A stretch of 64,000 nucleotides of DNA from assembly GCA_036898135.1 (NCBI GenBank), contig CM072525.1, positions 52,247,799 through 52,311,798 on the forward strand. The letters run 5' to 3'. A program made the position numbers and the translations under genes. This document shows positions 43,301 through 52,475 of this stretch, piece after piece; the stretch's first letter is position 1, and each line of letters opens with the position of its first letter. The stretch comes from Oncomelania hupensis (taxonomy: Eukaryota > Mollusca > Gastropoda > Littorinimorpha > Pomatiopsidae). The notes under the pieces were generated by a model. The model saw nothing but the letters and a program-made list of their open reading frames with translations, did no database searches and was not told where the DNA came from.

Positions 43301-43908
43301 AAGTGGAGACCGTGGTGGGGATCAACGACTACAAGTTGAAGGTTGGTCAGCATTCCAAGATATACCACGCCAACCTCCTTAAGCTGTACGTGGAAAGGCC
43401 ATCAGAAACTGTGCATGCAGCAACAGCAGCTGAGATCGACAACAGTTTTGACAGCGAGGAACTGTTGGAACTGGGAGACTTCCACAGCAAAGAAGGCATC
43501 AATGATGTTAAGCTAGGACCAAGTTTGACGGAAGGTCAAAAGTTGAAGCTCAAGGACCTTATGGGCGAGTTTCCCCATAGCTTCAATGATGTCCCAGGCT
43601 CTACGACTTTGGTCGAACATGAAGTCCTCCTCACTTCGAATATCCCTGTTCGATCCAAACCATTCCCGATCCCTTTCAAGGCCCGTGAATCCTTGAAGAT
43701 AGACATCGATGAGATGCTGAAGATGGGCATCATCAGGGAGTCCAGTTCCCCCTACGCGTCCCCTGTCGTGGTCGTGAAGAAGAAGGACGGGAGCAACGGA
43801 GGATGCATTGACTCCAGGAAAGCCCACGAGATCACCGTCTTTGACCCTGGGCCGATGACAACCGTAACAGACGAGGGCGTCGTTTCCTTGCAGATGAAAG
43901 AACATTGA
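40366..43908 (+). CDS. gag-PR-IN polyprotein with truncated RT (Gmr1 order)
   Basis: 1180 codons, uninterrupted. Residues 25-95 are a highly charged coiled coil (EERRQEREEQRQE). Gag core spans about 110-290; knuckle CFTCNATDHRAANC starts at 323; protease motif RDSGCSG has its Asp at 440. Integrase begins with H667 (HH-CC finger: AHDSIMGGH, CRSCDIC), catalytic Asp737 (ALDLIGE), Asp797 (LTDLGTQF) and Glu833 (NGLVEKFN), giving the D-35-E spacing. A GPY-type module (WKGPYEVETV) follows. RT starts near 1040 and is cut after VVVVKKKDGSN (before the catalytic motifs). The last about 35 residues (CIDSRKAHEITVFDPGPMTT) come from the element's 3' end. It starts at MADFWQKG, after the heat-shock motifs. 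Confidence 0.93.
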   Translation: MADFWQKGIALNLKGKQLTEYVKSQERIQERELEEQRRREERELEERRQEREEQRQEREQRRREEREIEQQRKEREEERRREKREAERQYQLELARIQNNQHAPQVISDNKAPKLPAFVDGKDQIDSYLARFERFAKSSNWQPQDWAIRLSALLTGQALDVYTRLSDDDAKDYDVLKEALLQCYNFTEKGYRKRFRECRPKSDETPKQFVERLSSYLHKWVELSGERKSYDSLHDLIVKEQFLNACHKDLATHLEQQKLQTLKDVTEAAKRYLITHGKTLGPPSATKHFQKTGNHVNQIQGSQTNQKQTDSTPPSREGHSRGCFTCNATDHRAANCPQNKSSGQRSSADNSAAGNRQRRFSNQRQTSRSDHQVCGGSVILPSETERTATPADVQECITDGQLLLANGKSIPVVASAAVTVQNMPVSKGRVGNHQVTVLRDSGCSGVIVREDLIAKEQFTGDSKWTLMADSKCVKGPVAKIHVNTPFYIGEVEAVCLKKPLYDLMIGNIDGARRPDDPDPDWSPASTQRVEVVEEDPLPFPDGDLTELLRDNVVTRAQPCRPEIVGAVTTRAQAKRDKTSTPLKVADNSKAAIVDRDKLIQLQEADSTLNKYRNRQDHVTKGSGTVYFEVKAKILYRIFQHPRVNGGKPLRQVLVPLPLRRQVMEVAHDSIMGGHLGIKKTSDRIQAVFYWPGLHADVSRFCRSCDICQKTITRGRVPKVPMQRMPLIDRPFKRVALDLIGEIRPPSEEGHRWVLTLVDYATRYPEAVPLKKIDTETVAEALVDMFSRLGVPEEILTDLGTQFVSDCMKEVNRLLSIRHLTTTPYHPMCNGLVEKFNTTLKSTLKKLCSEQPRQWHRYINALLFAYREVPQESTGFSPFELLYGRTIRGPMHIMKELWTKEVDTPEVKNSYQYVFELREKLEQTLEIARENLKKSQDCRKHYYDRRAVNRKFKPGNKVLVLLPTDHNMNKLVMQWKGPYEVETVVGINDYKLKVGQHSKIYHANLLKLYVERPSETVHAATAAEIDNSFDSEELLELGDFHSKEGINDVKLGPSLTEGQKLKLKDLMGEFPHSFNDVPGSTTLVEHEVLLTSNIPVRSKPFPIPFKARESLKIDIDEMLKMGIIRESSSPYASPVVVVKKKDGSNGGCIDSRKAHEITVFDPGPMTTVTDEGVVSLQMKEH

Positions 43909-44168
43909 CTGTGTGAATGAACTGAATACATTGGTAATATCTAGACAGGCTTGGAGATCAAAAACGTTGACTGTGTAGATAAACTGTGAACATTGACAGT
44001 ATCCAGAAAGACTTGCAGATGAGAAACACTGACTCTGTGTGAATGAGCTGAGAACATTGACAGTGTTCAGACAGTCTGAAATAAGTTTTAATTCTGTACT
44101 TTGTTTGTGCATTACGTTCCAACGTTGTTGAAAGAAATTGGGTAAATTTCTTCTTGAGTGGGGGGTTA
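43890..44168 (+). repeat. 3' untranslated tandem repeats and polypurine tract
   Basis: About three diverged units of roughly 60 bp, with the recurring words TTGACTGTGT, GAACATTGACAGT and CAGA(T/C)GA. They are followed by GAGTGGGGGGTTA, a polypurine tract next to the 3' LTR. The second element has the same arrangement at about 56415-56673. Confidence 0.75.
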
Positions 44169-44699
44169 TGTTACGTTGAAACGCCAATGGTAGTATGTCT
44201 GAAACGCGCATGATAGATCTAATCGTTTCGTTTTGCAAAGTATTCAATAATGGAGTTTATTTACCTTTGATTTGAGTTTGCATTGTTGTTAGGAGAGGCT
44301 TTGTATAACGTTGATAATTTTCGTTAGTCGATATTATTGGAGAATTCTCTGGACCTGCGTGTTTACTCTCGATAGAAATTTCCCGATGGAGGTCGAAGTA
44401 AGAGAACGTTCCGGGTATGTGTAGAGAGATGTATGACGTAAGACAGTGATGACGATCTTTAATTCTGATTGGTTGTAATGCGTCAGTTCTAGAACGTCCT
44501 GAGGTCATCTCGATTGTATGCAGTGTTGATGTGTGCTGAATAAAAGTGGAAAACTTTATACGTCGACTCTGTGACTTGTATGCTGATTGAGCAGGCTGCG
44601 TGGATAAACGAATCTGAGTTACACCTTATCAGGACTTCAGCATCGGGGCTGAATCAAATACTGATAAAGAAAAACACCAACATCATATCGAGTGTAACA
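44169..44699 (+). repeat. 3' LTR, Gmr1-order copy 1
   Basis: 531 bp, TGTTACG...GTAACA. Shorter than its partner by a 229-bp block and a 96-bp block. Related sequence to the 96-bp block exists in the LTRs at 51353 and 56674, so that one looks like a deletion here. Followed by the rest of the (TA)n tract. Confidence 0.93.
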
Positions 44700-44763
44700 T
44701 ATATATATATATATGTATATATCTATCTGTAGTTAGTATTCTGGTAACCCAATGTGAATGTCC

Positions 44764-45561
44764 CTAATACCACTTGACGGGGAAAACTGGGCGGGATGCT
44801 GGATGCCACCTGCCTCTAACATCATAGTAGCCGAGGCAGTCACTTGTCTGGTAACGCCGGGCAATTGTCTTGGGGCTAGGTTTTCTCCACAGCATGCTAT
44901 GGATAAAACGTCCAATGTTACCAGCCAAAATGCTTGACCCTTTTCTGTTTGGATGAAGGTGGTCGCTCATGGTATAACCAGGCATGTTGTCATGAGACAC
45001 AAAGGTGATGTTGGGGTCATCCATAAGTGAAGAGAAAGTTAGTGCGTTAAAAACATCTCTCTTCGCACGCAGTGCCTTATCTTTCACTGCCACTATTTTG
45101 CTGATAACGATCTGCACTCCAGGATTTTGAGAAGCCATGGTCTTGATCACTTCGACAAAATCTCTGCTTACAGATTTTGGGTCCTTGTTCTTAATGTCGT
45201 TTACTCCAATATGCACAACAACTGCTTTCACATTTTTTCTCTGCGCTGTTTGTTCATCAACCTGTTCAAAAGAACAAAGGATGTCACCAACGGTTGATGC
45301 TTGGCATTTCACAGCTTCAAAACAATATGACTGACCCAGTCTAGAAGCTTGAACTCCATTTAGAACTGAATCATGCAGAATAACAACAGTGTCCTCAAAC
45401 TCTTGTTTACTTCCGCCTTTGTTTCTTCCACATTCCTGTTTTGTCTGTGTATTGACGTAATTTTTCCGTTTGACGTCATGTTTGTTCTTTCTATGTTCTT
45501 TCTGCTGTTGCATGCATTTTTTGTCGTCTTTATTTGTTGTGCTGTTTTTCTTCTGCTGCAC
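44764..45561 (-). CDS. SGNH-hydrolase-type LINE ORF1
   Basis: An open frame of 265 codons. Residues 1-55 are Lys/Gln-rich. Residues about 58-220 form an SGNH (GDSL) esterase-like domain: block I VVILHDSVLNGV (Ser kept, usual Gly replaced by His), block III VVHIGVNDIK (GxND) and block V SDHLHPNRKGSSILAGNIGR (Asp/His pair). Such domains are known as ORF1 products of several LINE lineages such as CR1/L2-like, where they aid retrotransposition. No RT follows on the minus strand; a (TA)n tract, then the Gmr1-order element, comes next. It may be a detached ORF1 or a solo captured domain. Confidence 0.7.
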   Translation of the reverse strand: MQQKKNSTTNKDDKKCMQQQKEHRKNKHDVKRKNYVNTQTKQECGRNKGGSKQEFEDTVVILHDSVLNGVQASRLGQSYCFEAVKCQASTVGDILCSFEQVDEQTAQRKNVKAVVVHIGVNDIKNKDPKSVSRDFVEVIKTMASQNPGVQIVISKIVAVKDKALRAKRDVFNALTFSSLMDDPNITFVSHDNMPGYTMSDHLHPNRKGSSILAGNIGRFIHSMLWRKPSPKTIARRYQTSDCLGYYDVRGRWHPASRPVFPVKWY

Positions 45562-45874
45562 AGTGTTCAGTGACCGATCATGTCCTCAACTTTATTATAA
45601 GTTCGATGGTTCCTGTTTTCAAAACAATCACGGCTTATTGTAATCCTCGTGCCGGTTTCTTCTACTTCAACCTCTATGGAACTTGCAATATGTAACATGA
45701 AAATGAGTGCCACTCTAGCCCTAACCCTAACCCAAATTCTAAGTACTGTAATCCTAACGCTAAATACACGTATCAACATTTGCCGTAAAAATTGTATTCC
45801 GTGTCTTTGCGTAGTAATACAATTATGAATTAGCAAAACTATGACCAAATCGACGTTCATGCTCCTAATATGAC

Positions 45875-46003
45875 CGCAAGAATTTGGGCTTTCAGCCTGT
45901 GCTTGCCATCCTCTGTCACCTGCAGTTTATCATTCAGCTCCTCGATCTGCACGCGCTCCTTTTCCACTTTGAGCTCCAGCTTGGCCTTGTCTAGGTCATG
46001 CAC
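45875..46003 (-). pseudogene. coiled-coil exon, myosin II tail-like (unit 1)
   Basis: An acceptor CCCTATCAG precedes 46003. The phase-0 frame reads VHDLDKAKLELKVEKERV and QIEELNDKLQVTEDGKHRL, a heptad coiled coil. The HDL..AK..L and (E)EL.D.LQ.TED.K.RL pattern is that of the non-muscle myosin II heavy-chain tail (zipper/MYH9/MYH10 type). The possible donor GCG|GTCATA at 45874 is weak. As it is one isolated exon repeated with non-genic DNA, it is probably a duplicated fragment, not a working gene. Myosin identity is from motif memory. Confidence 0.55.
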
Positions 46004-46918
46004 CTGATAGGGGGAAGAATTATGAACTGTAAAATGAGACTGTCCCTGCCATTGTCATATTGTTTAAAGAGATTGCATTTTGTATCATATCGCTCACCCT
46101 CACCTCCAAATACAACCAACACTTAATCCCAACAATTACATAATGCAGATGATGGATGCCCTATGTTAAATAAAATGAAGCTAGTAAGCTCACAATTATT
46201 GTGATAATATTCTGGGCCAGATACGTTTATCTTACTAGGGGGTAAGACTTATTGATAGATGGGCGATGGGCTACCACTATCGGTCGTTCTTTTACCAGAA
46301 TTCCAAAGCTGTGTGAGAGACTGATCACGGCACTTTGGTCACATAAAATTTATATTTGTTCTCGGGCGTTTTAGCATCATTTGGCTCAACTTGAGGAACG
46401 TTGATTACCAATCAAAAGACTAGATTATTATGTCTCGAGAGAAGAAAACTAATAGCTACACAACAATACAGATAAAATGACACCAGTCGTATGTATGTAA
46501 TTTCTCGTTTTATATATTCAACACAACTTTTACATGCACTTCATTAAACCGGTAAATTACTAATTCTAAGAGTTCGATGTGCTGGGAAAGTTTGTCAGCA
46601 GGTCTTCTTCATCATGTACTACGCGAATATATTCATAGTTCACTAAATGATCTAGTGGTCGATTATCTTTTCTCGAGGGTAACACTCAGTTGGCATTTGT
46701 GGGTGACTTATCTACTGCGCGTCGGTGAGTGATGGAGTCCTTCTGAGAAGTCTTGCCTCTCAGGTTGATCGGGTGAATCGTCTATCTCTTGAAGCTACGA
46801 GGGTGGGACGTGGAGAGGTAGAATCTTGGTTGTTCTCCTTCTGTACCACGGGAGCAAGCGTCGTGCGTTTGTCTCCACAAACTGGCCCAGAGCTGACCTG
46901 TAAAAGTCGGAGCTCTGG

Positions 46919-47023
46919 CTACAATATTCTCTTTAGATACAAGTGTGCGGTCTCCTCTGCAAAGTGGACACATGGAGTGTAAAGGGCCGACGAGCAGCTT
47001 GCGTCCTCTGTACCTTCCGCCAT
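46919..47023 (-). pseudogene. first-exon-like block with CCAAT promoter (unit 1)
   Basis: On the minus strand CCAATCGGGAGTGACGACG lies about 50 bases upstream of AAGATGGCGG, a strong start context. The ATG opens MAEGTEDASCSSALYTPC and runs 34 codons. The same block occurs in units 2, 3 and 4. Units 3 and 4 have an extra copy continuing GYKSSPTTTADL and DELRYLIVENITVEADMSS. Protein not recognised. The block looks like a CpG-type promoter and first exon copied along with the array. Confidence 0.4.
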
Positions 47024-47198
47024 CTTGAAATCAACTGACACGAAAACAGACACGTCGTCACTCCCGATTGGCCGGATCGTGTCATGTGACTTGGGTTCTG
47101 CACTAAGTTGAAAAACAAACCCAATTTTTACCAAAAAAAGGTCCCCAATAAGCCTTGGTTTTGGGGGACGTTAATACAACTCACCAAAAAAATGACCC

Positions 47199-47330
47199 TA
47201 ACAGGGTTCGTACGCTCTTGAACCTCCTTGAATCTCCTTGAATTTTCTATGTCTTGTTCAAGGGCCCTTGAATCTCCTTGAAAAATGCCAAATTGCCTCA
47301 CCTCCTTGAAAACTCCTTGAAATTTGCACC
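47199..47330. repeat. hAT-end-like piece with CTCCTTGAA repeats
   Basis: CAGGGTTCGTACGCTCTTGA followed by several CTCCTTGAA words. CAGGGTTCGTACG is a common terminal sequence of animal hAT-derived MITEs. The same block is present in each complete unit (for example 49717, 58477, 61280). No opposite terminus or target duplication was found. Confidence 0.5.
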
Positions 47331-48192
47331 AGTGTATCTATCCATTGTTTGACCTAAAGATTTTAATGTTAGGTTTTCACCAAAAAAAATTGAAAAATAA
47401 AAATTTATAAAACATGAAACAAAAATTATATTATTTGTCTTGTGAACTGTCCGACGATCGGAACTTTTGTCGTCTGCTAATGGTAATGGAAGTAACCTCC
47501 ACTGGAAATTGTTCACTCCCTTGTTCTACTTCGAAAGCTCATAGTAACCTTGCTTTCTGATCTTTCCATCGTGATGATATTTGGTAATTATATATGTTAT
47601 CATGTACCTCCATATGAAAATATCTAGATCTGCTCGGAGAATGAGCATAAAGGGCTGGAAACAAGCACAGGACTTTTGGTATGTCGTCAGCCCATATCTG
47701 ACGTCATCCCTTGCAGGCTGACATTTAAAAAAAAAAGCTGTTCTGCACAAACTACTTGACCTATTAAGGAGACCTATTTCCATGCACATTTATGTCTAGA
47801 TTCATTTCTGGTCCCAAAGCTCTGATTGCCTATGCAGTTTAGTTTCTGTTGATGTAAAATGGAAACAACACAGGCACCTAGATCTAAATTGAACACCTGT
47901 CAACAACAAACGGCAACAATCTCACACTAACGAAAGGAATTCACTTACTATTGATTAACATCACCCGGGAACAAACGAGTCCAAAATGATACAGTTTTTA
48001 CATTTTTACATCATCATTTACACTGATCGGGTAAGCAAAATCTATTTTGGCAATTCACGCTTTGTTTCTTTACAAGCAAATGCCGTCACATCATCACCGA
48101 AGTGAGTGAATTCATTTGAGTACTCTTAGCATGTGTGCAACGAAAATAATTTGATCTAGAAGGGCAAAGCCAATATGACTCACATGCTCCTT

Positions 48193-50706
48193 ATGGAACT
48201 TGCAATATGTAACATGAAAATGTGTGCCACTCTAGCCCTAACCCTAACCCAAATTCTAAGTTCTGTAACCCTAACGCTAAACACATGTATCAACATTTGC
48301 CGTAAAAATTGTATTCCGTATCTTTGCGTAATAATACAATTATGAATGAGCAAAACTATGACCAAATCGACGTACATGCTCCTAATATGACCGCAAGAAT
48401 TTGGGCTTTCAGCCTGTGCTTGTCATCCTCTGTCACCTGCAGTTTACCCTTCAGCTCCTCGATCTCCACGCGCTGCTTTTCCACTTTGAGCTCCAGCTTG
48501 GCCTTGTCTAGGTCATGCACCTGATAGGGGAAAAATTATGAACAGTAAAATGAGACTGTCCCTGCCATTGTCATATTGTGTAAAGAGATTGCATTTTGTA
48601 TCATATCGCTCACCCTCACCTCCAAATACAACCAACACTTAATCCCAACAATTACATAATGCAGATGATGGATGCCCTATGTTAAATAAAATGAAGCTAG
48701 TAAGCTCACAATTATTGTGATAATATTCTGGGCCAGATACGTTTATATTACTAGGGGGTAAGACTTATTGATAGATGGGCGATGGGCTACCACTATCGGT
48801 CGTTCTTTTATCAGAATTCCAAAGCTGTGTGAGAGACTGATCATGGCACTTTGGTCACATAAAATTTATAGTTGTTCTCGGGAGTTTTAGCATCATTTGG
48901 CTCAACTTGAGGAACGTTGATTACTAATCAAAAGACTAGATTATTATGTCTCGAGAGAAGAAAACTAATAGCTACACAACAATACAAATAGAATGACAAC
49001 CAGTCGTATGTATGTAATTTCTCGTTTTATATATTCAACACAACTTTTACATGCACTTCATTAAACCGGTAAATTACTAATTCTAAGAGTTCGATGTGCT
49101 GGGAAAGTTTGTCAGCAGGTCTTCTTCATCATGTACTACGCGAATATATTCATAGTTCACTAAATGATCTAGTGGTCGATTATCTTTTCTCGAGGGTAAC
49201 ACTCAGTTGGGATTTGTGGGTGACTTATCTACTGCGCGTCGGCGAGTGATGGAGTCCTTCTGAGAAGTCTTGCCTCTCAGGTTGATCGGGTGAATCGTCT
49301 ATCTCTTGAAGCTACGAGGGTGGGACGTGGAAAGGTAGAACCTTGGTTGTTCTCCTTCTGTACCACGGGAGCAAGCGTCGTGCGTTTGTCTCCACAAACT
49401 GGCCCAGAGCTGACCTGTAAAAGTCGGGGCTCTGGCTACATTATTTTCGTTAGATAAAAGTGTGCGGTCTCTGCAAAGTGGACACATGGAGTGTAAAGGG
49501 CCGACGAGCAGCTTGCGTCCGCTGTACCTTCCGCCATCTTGAAATCAACTGACACGAAAACAGACACGTCGTCACTCCCGATTGGCCGGTTCGTGTCATG
49601 TGACTTGGGTTCTGCACTGAGTTGAAAAACAAACCCAATTTTTACCAAAAAAAGGTCCCCAATAAGCCTTGGTTTTGGGGGACGTTAATACAACTCACCA
49701 AAAAAATGACCCTAACAGGGTTCGTACGCTCTTGAACCTCCTTGAATCTCCTTGAATTTTCTGTCTTGTTCAAGGGCCCTTGAATCTCTTTGAAAAATGC
49801 CAAATTGCCTCACCTCCTTGAAAACTCTTTGAAATTTGCACCAGTGTATCTATCCATTGTTTGACCTAAAGATTTTAATGTCAGGTTTTCACCAACAAAA
49901 ATTGAAAAATAAAAATTTATAACACATGAAACAAAAATTATCATATTATTTGTCTTGTGAACTGTCCGACGATCGGAACTTTTGTCGTCTGCTAATGGTA
50001 AGGGAAGTAACCTCCACTGGAAATTGTTCACTCCCTTGTTCTACTTCGAAAGCTCATAGTAACCTTGCTTTCTGATCTTTCCATCGTGATGATATTTGGT
50101 AATTATATATGTTATCATGTACCTCCATATGAAAATATCTAGATCTGCTCGGAGAATGAGCATAAAGGGCTGGAAACAAGCACAGGACTTTTGGTATGTC
50201 GTCAGCCCATATCTGACGTCATCCCTTGCAGGCTGACATTTAAAAAAAAAGCTGTTCTGCACAAACTACTTGACCTATTAAGGAGACCTATTTCCATGCA
50301 CATTTATGTCTAGATTCATTTCTGGTCCCAAAGCTCTGATTGCCTATGCAGTTTAGTTTCTGTTGATGTAAAATGGAAACAACACAGGCACCTAGATCTA
50401 AATTGAACACCTGTCAACAACAAACGGCAACAATCTCACACTAACGAAAGGAATTCACTTACTATTGATTAACATCACCCGAGAACAAACGAGTCCAAAA
50501 TGATACAGTTTTTGCATTTTTACATCATCATTTACACTGATCGGGTAAACAAAATCTATTTTGGCAATTCACGCTTTGTTTCTTTACAAGCAAATGCCGT
50601 CACATCATCACCGAACTGAGTGATTTCATTTGAGTACTCTTAGCATGTGTGCAACGAAAATAATTCGATCTAGAAGGGCAAAGCCAATATGACTCACATG
50701 CTCCTT
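48193..50706. repeat. tandem array unit 2 (2514 bp)
   Basis: Near-identical to unit 1 in order and length. Coiled-coil exon at 48392-48520 (minus) with QRVEIEELKGKLQVTEDD in place of unit 1's residues. ATG block at about 49535 downward on the minus strand. About 2-4 percent difference from unit 1 by eye. Confidence 0.92.
48392..48520 (-). pseudogene. coiled-coil exon (unit 2)
   Basis: Same exon as at 45875-46003. Encodes VHDLDKAKLELKVEKQRVEI and EELKGKLQVTEDDKHRL. Unit 2's version is shared by units 3-5 and differs from unit 1 at five residues, so unit 1 is the outlier. Confidence 0.5.
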
Positions 50707-50909
50707 ATGGAACTTGCAATATGTAACATGAAAATGAGTGCCACTCAAGCCCTAACCCTAACCCAAACTTTCTAAGTACTGTAACCCTAACGCTAAACAC
50801 ATGTATCAACATTTGCCGTAAAAATTGTATTCCGTATATCTTTGCGTAATAATACAATTATGAATGAGCAAAACTATGACCAAATCGACGTACATGCTCC
50901 TAATATGAC

Positions 50910-51038
50910 CGCAAGAATTTGGGCTTTCAGCCTGTGCTTGTCATCCTCTGTCACCTGCAGTTTACCCTTCAGCTCCTCGATCTCCACGCGCTGCTTTTCC
51001 ACTTTGAGCTCCAGCTTGGCCTTGTCTAGGTCATGCAC
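50910..51038 (-). pseudogene. coiled-coil exon (unit 3)
   Basis: Same exon and protein sequence as unit 2. It lies about 315 bp from the LTR element's left end and is not disrupted by it. Confidence 0.5.
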
Positions 51039-51352
51039 CTGATAGGGGGAAAAATTATGAACAGTAAACTGAGACTGTCCCTGCCATTGTCATATTGTGT
51101 AAAGAGATTGCATTTTGTATCATATCGCTCACCCTCACCTCCAAATACAACCAACACTTAATCCCAACAATTACATAATGCAGATGATGGATGCCCTATG
51201 TTTAATAAAATGAAGCTAGTAAGCTCACAATTATTGTGATGATATTCTGGGGAAGATACGTTTATCTTACTAGGGGGTAAGACTTATTGATAGATGGGCG
51301 ATGGGCTACCACTATCGGTCGTTCTTTTACCAGAATTCCAAAGCTGTGTGAG

Positions 51353-51971
51353 TGTTACGTTGAAACGCGAACGAAAGTATGTCGGGAAACGCGCATGATA
51401 GATCTAATCGTTTCGTTTTGCAAAGTATTCAATAATGGAGTTTATTTACCTTTGATTTGAGTTTGCATTGTTGTTAGGAGAGGCTTTGTATAACGTTGAT
51501 GATTTGCGTTAGTCGATATTATTGGAGAATTTTCTGGATCTGCGTGTTTACTCTCGATAGAAATTTCCCGATACATGTCGAAGCAAGAGGATGTTCCGGA
51601 AGGAGAAATAATAATGTATGACGTAAGTCTGTGATGACGATCTTTTATTCGATTGGTGGTAGTGCGTCATTTCTACTGTATTCGAAATTGTTCGGGAAGA
51701 GAGGTTATAAAATTATGTGCCGCGCTGTTTTGTCAAGTTGTTGTTGATAGTGAAATGGATAGTTGTTGAGTTGAGTTGAGAATTGTAGGCAGTTGTTGAT
51801 GTATGCTGAATAAAAAGTGGAAAACTTCATACGTCGACTTTGTGACTTGTATGCTGATTGAGCGGGCTGCGTGGATAAACGAATCTGAGTTACACACCTT
51901 ATCAGGACTTCAGCATCGGGGCTGAATCAAATACTGATAAAGAAGACACCAACATCAAACTGAGTGTAACA
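51353..51971 (+). repeat. 5' LTR, Gmr1-order copy 2
   Basis: 619 bp. Very close to its partner at 56674-57295 (single-base and a 4-bp GAGA length difference), so the insertion is young. Clearly diverged from copy 1's LTRs in the first 40 bases and the middle, so the two elements are different subfamilies. AATAAA signal near 51809. Confidence 0.93.
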
Positions 51972-52435
51972 TTTTGGGGGTCAAGCCGCGATTCATGCCA
52001 TAGCCAAGGGTTCAACTGCTACAACAAGCGAGTCAACGTTACGAGAGGCAGTCATCGAGGGTAGCCGCCAACGAGTTGCGTCGAGAGGGGCCAACATACT
52101 GGGACTACATCACCGATAGGTTCGGGTTGACTGCAAAGGCGTGTAGTCGCTGAAAAGTTGCTTCGTGAGTGAACAACAGATCGGGACTACGTGGCTGCCG
52201 CAAGACTACGTTGTGGGACAGTCTCGGAGCTACATCGCCAGTATTAGAGAGAGCGACGCGCGGACGTCGAGTCTACTTCAGCACAGGAGCGTATACATCA
52301 ACACCAGCGTGGTGCAGCGTCGCATACGACGAGGACAGCGGGGCCTGCGTCAGCAAAAGCGACTAGTGACAAGCATCAGCGCTACTGCAGAAAGCGTGCT
52401 GTTCTAGAACAGTCTAGAAGGGTGCAGCACAGTCA

Positions 52436-52466
52436 AGAACTTTCTAGAAAAAGAACTTTCCAGAAA
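52436..52466 (+). promoter_or_regulatory. two heat-shock-element motifs in copy 2 leader
   Basis: AGAACTTTCTAGAAA (52436-52450) and AGAACTTTCCAGAAA (52452-52466) each match nGAAnnTTCnnGAAn, separated by one extra A. Same position as the five-unit block of copy 1, ten bases before the gag ATG at 52476. Confidence 0.65.
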
Positions 52467-52475
52467 AGCATCAAG

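Larger units (their letters stand above)
38961..44699 (+). mobile_element. Gmr1-order Ty3/gypsy element, copy 1 (RT/RH deleted)
   Basis: LTRs at 38961-39817 and 44169-44699 begin TGTTACG and end GTAACA. The insertion is inside a (TA)n tract, so the target duplication cannot be resolved. Order: LTR, 548-bp leader with heat-shock-type motifs, one ORF (gag, PR, IN, start of RT), 3' tandem repeats, polypurine tract GAGTGGGGGGTTA, LTR. Integrase lies before RT, the order described for Gmr1-type Ty3/gypsy elements. Most of RT and all RNase H are missing, so it cannot copy itself. Confidence 0.93.
45676..48192. repeat. tandem array unit 1 (2517 bp)
   Basis: Anchored at ATGGAACTTGCAATATGTAA. Contents left to right: CCCTAACCCTAACCC-type motif (about 45718-45733), coiled-coil exon (minus, 45875-46003), conserved non-coding sequence, an ATG-containing CCAAT block (minus, about 46919-47090), a hAT-end-like piece CAGGGTTCGTACGCTC with CTCCTTGAA repeats (about 47200-47330), then non-coding sequence to the next anchor. 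Differs from the other units at several codons of the exon. The array begins abruptly at the left, where 45562-45675 is unique sequence. Confidence 0.9.

Noticed and set aside
43513..44247. 244-codon minus-strand ORF antisense to the gypsy RT start and 3' repeats
   Set aside because: Its coding part mirrors the sense ORF and the rest is the 3' tandem repeat; antisense shadow.
46725..46982. Plus-strand ORF of about 85 codons repeated in the array units
   Set aside because: It overlaps the better-supported minus-strand ATG block, and start and frame vary between units; no domain seen.
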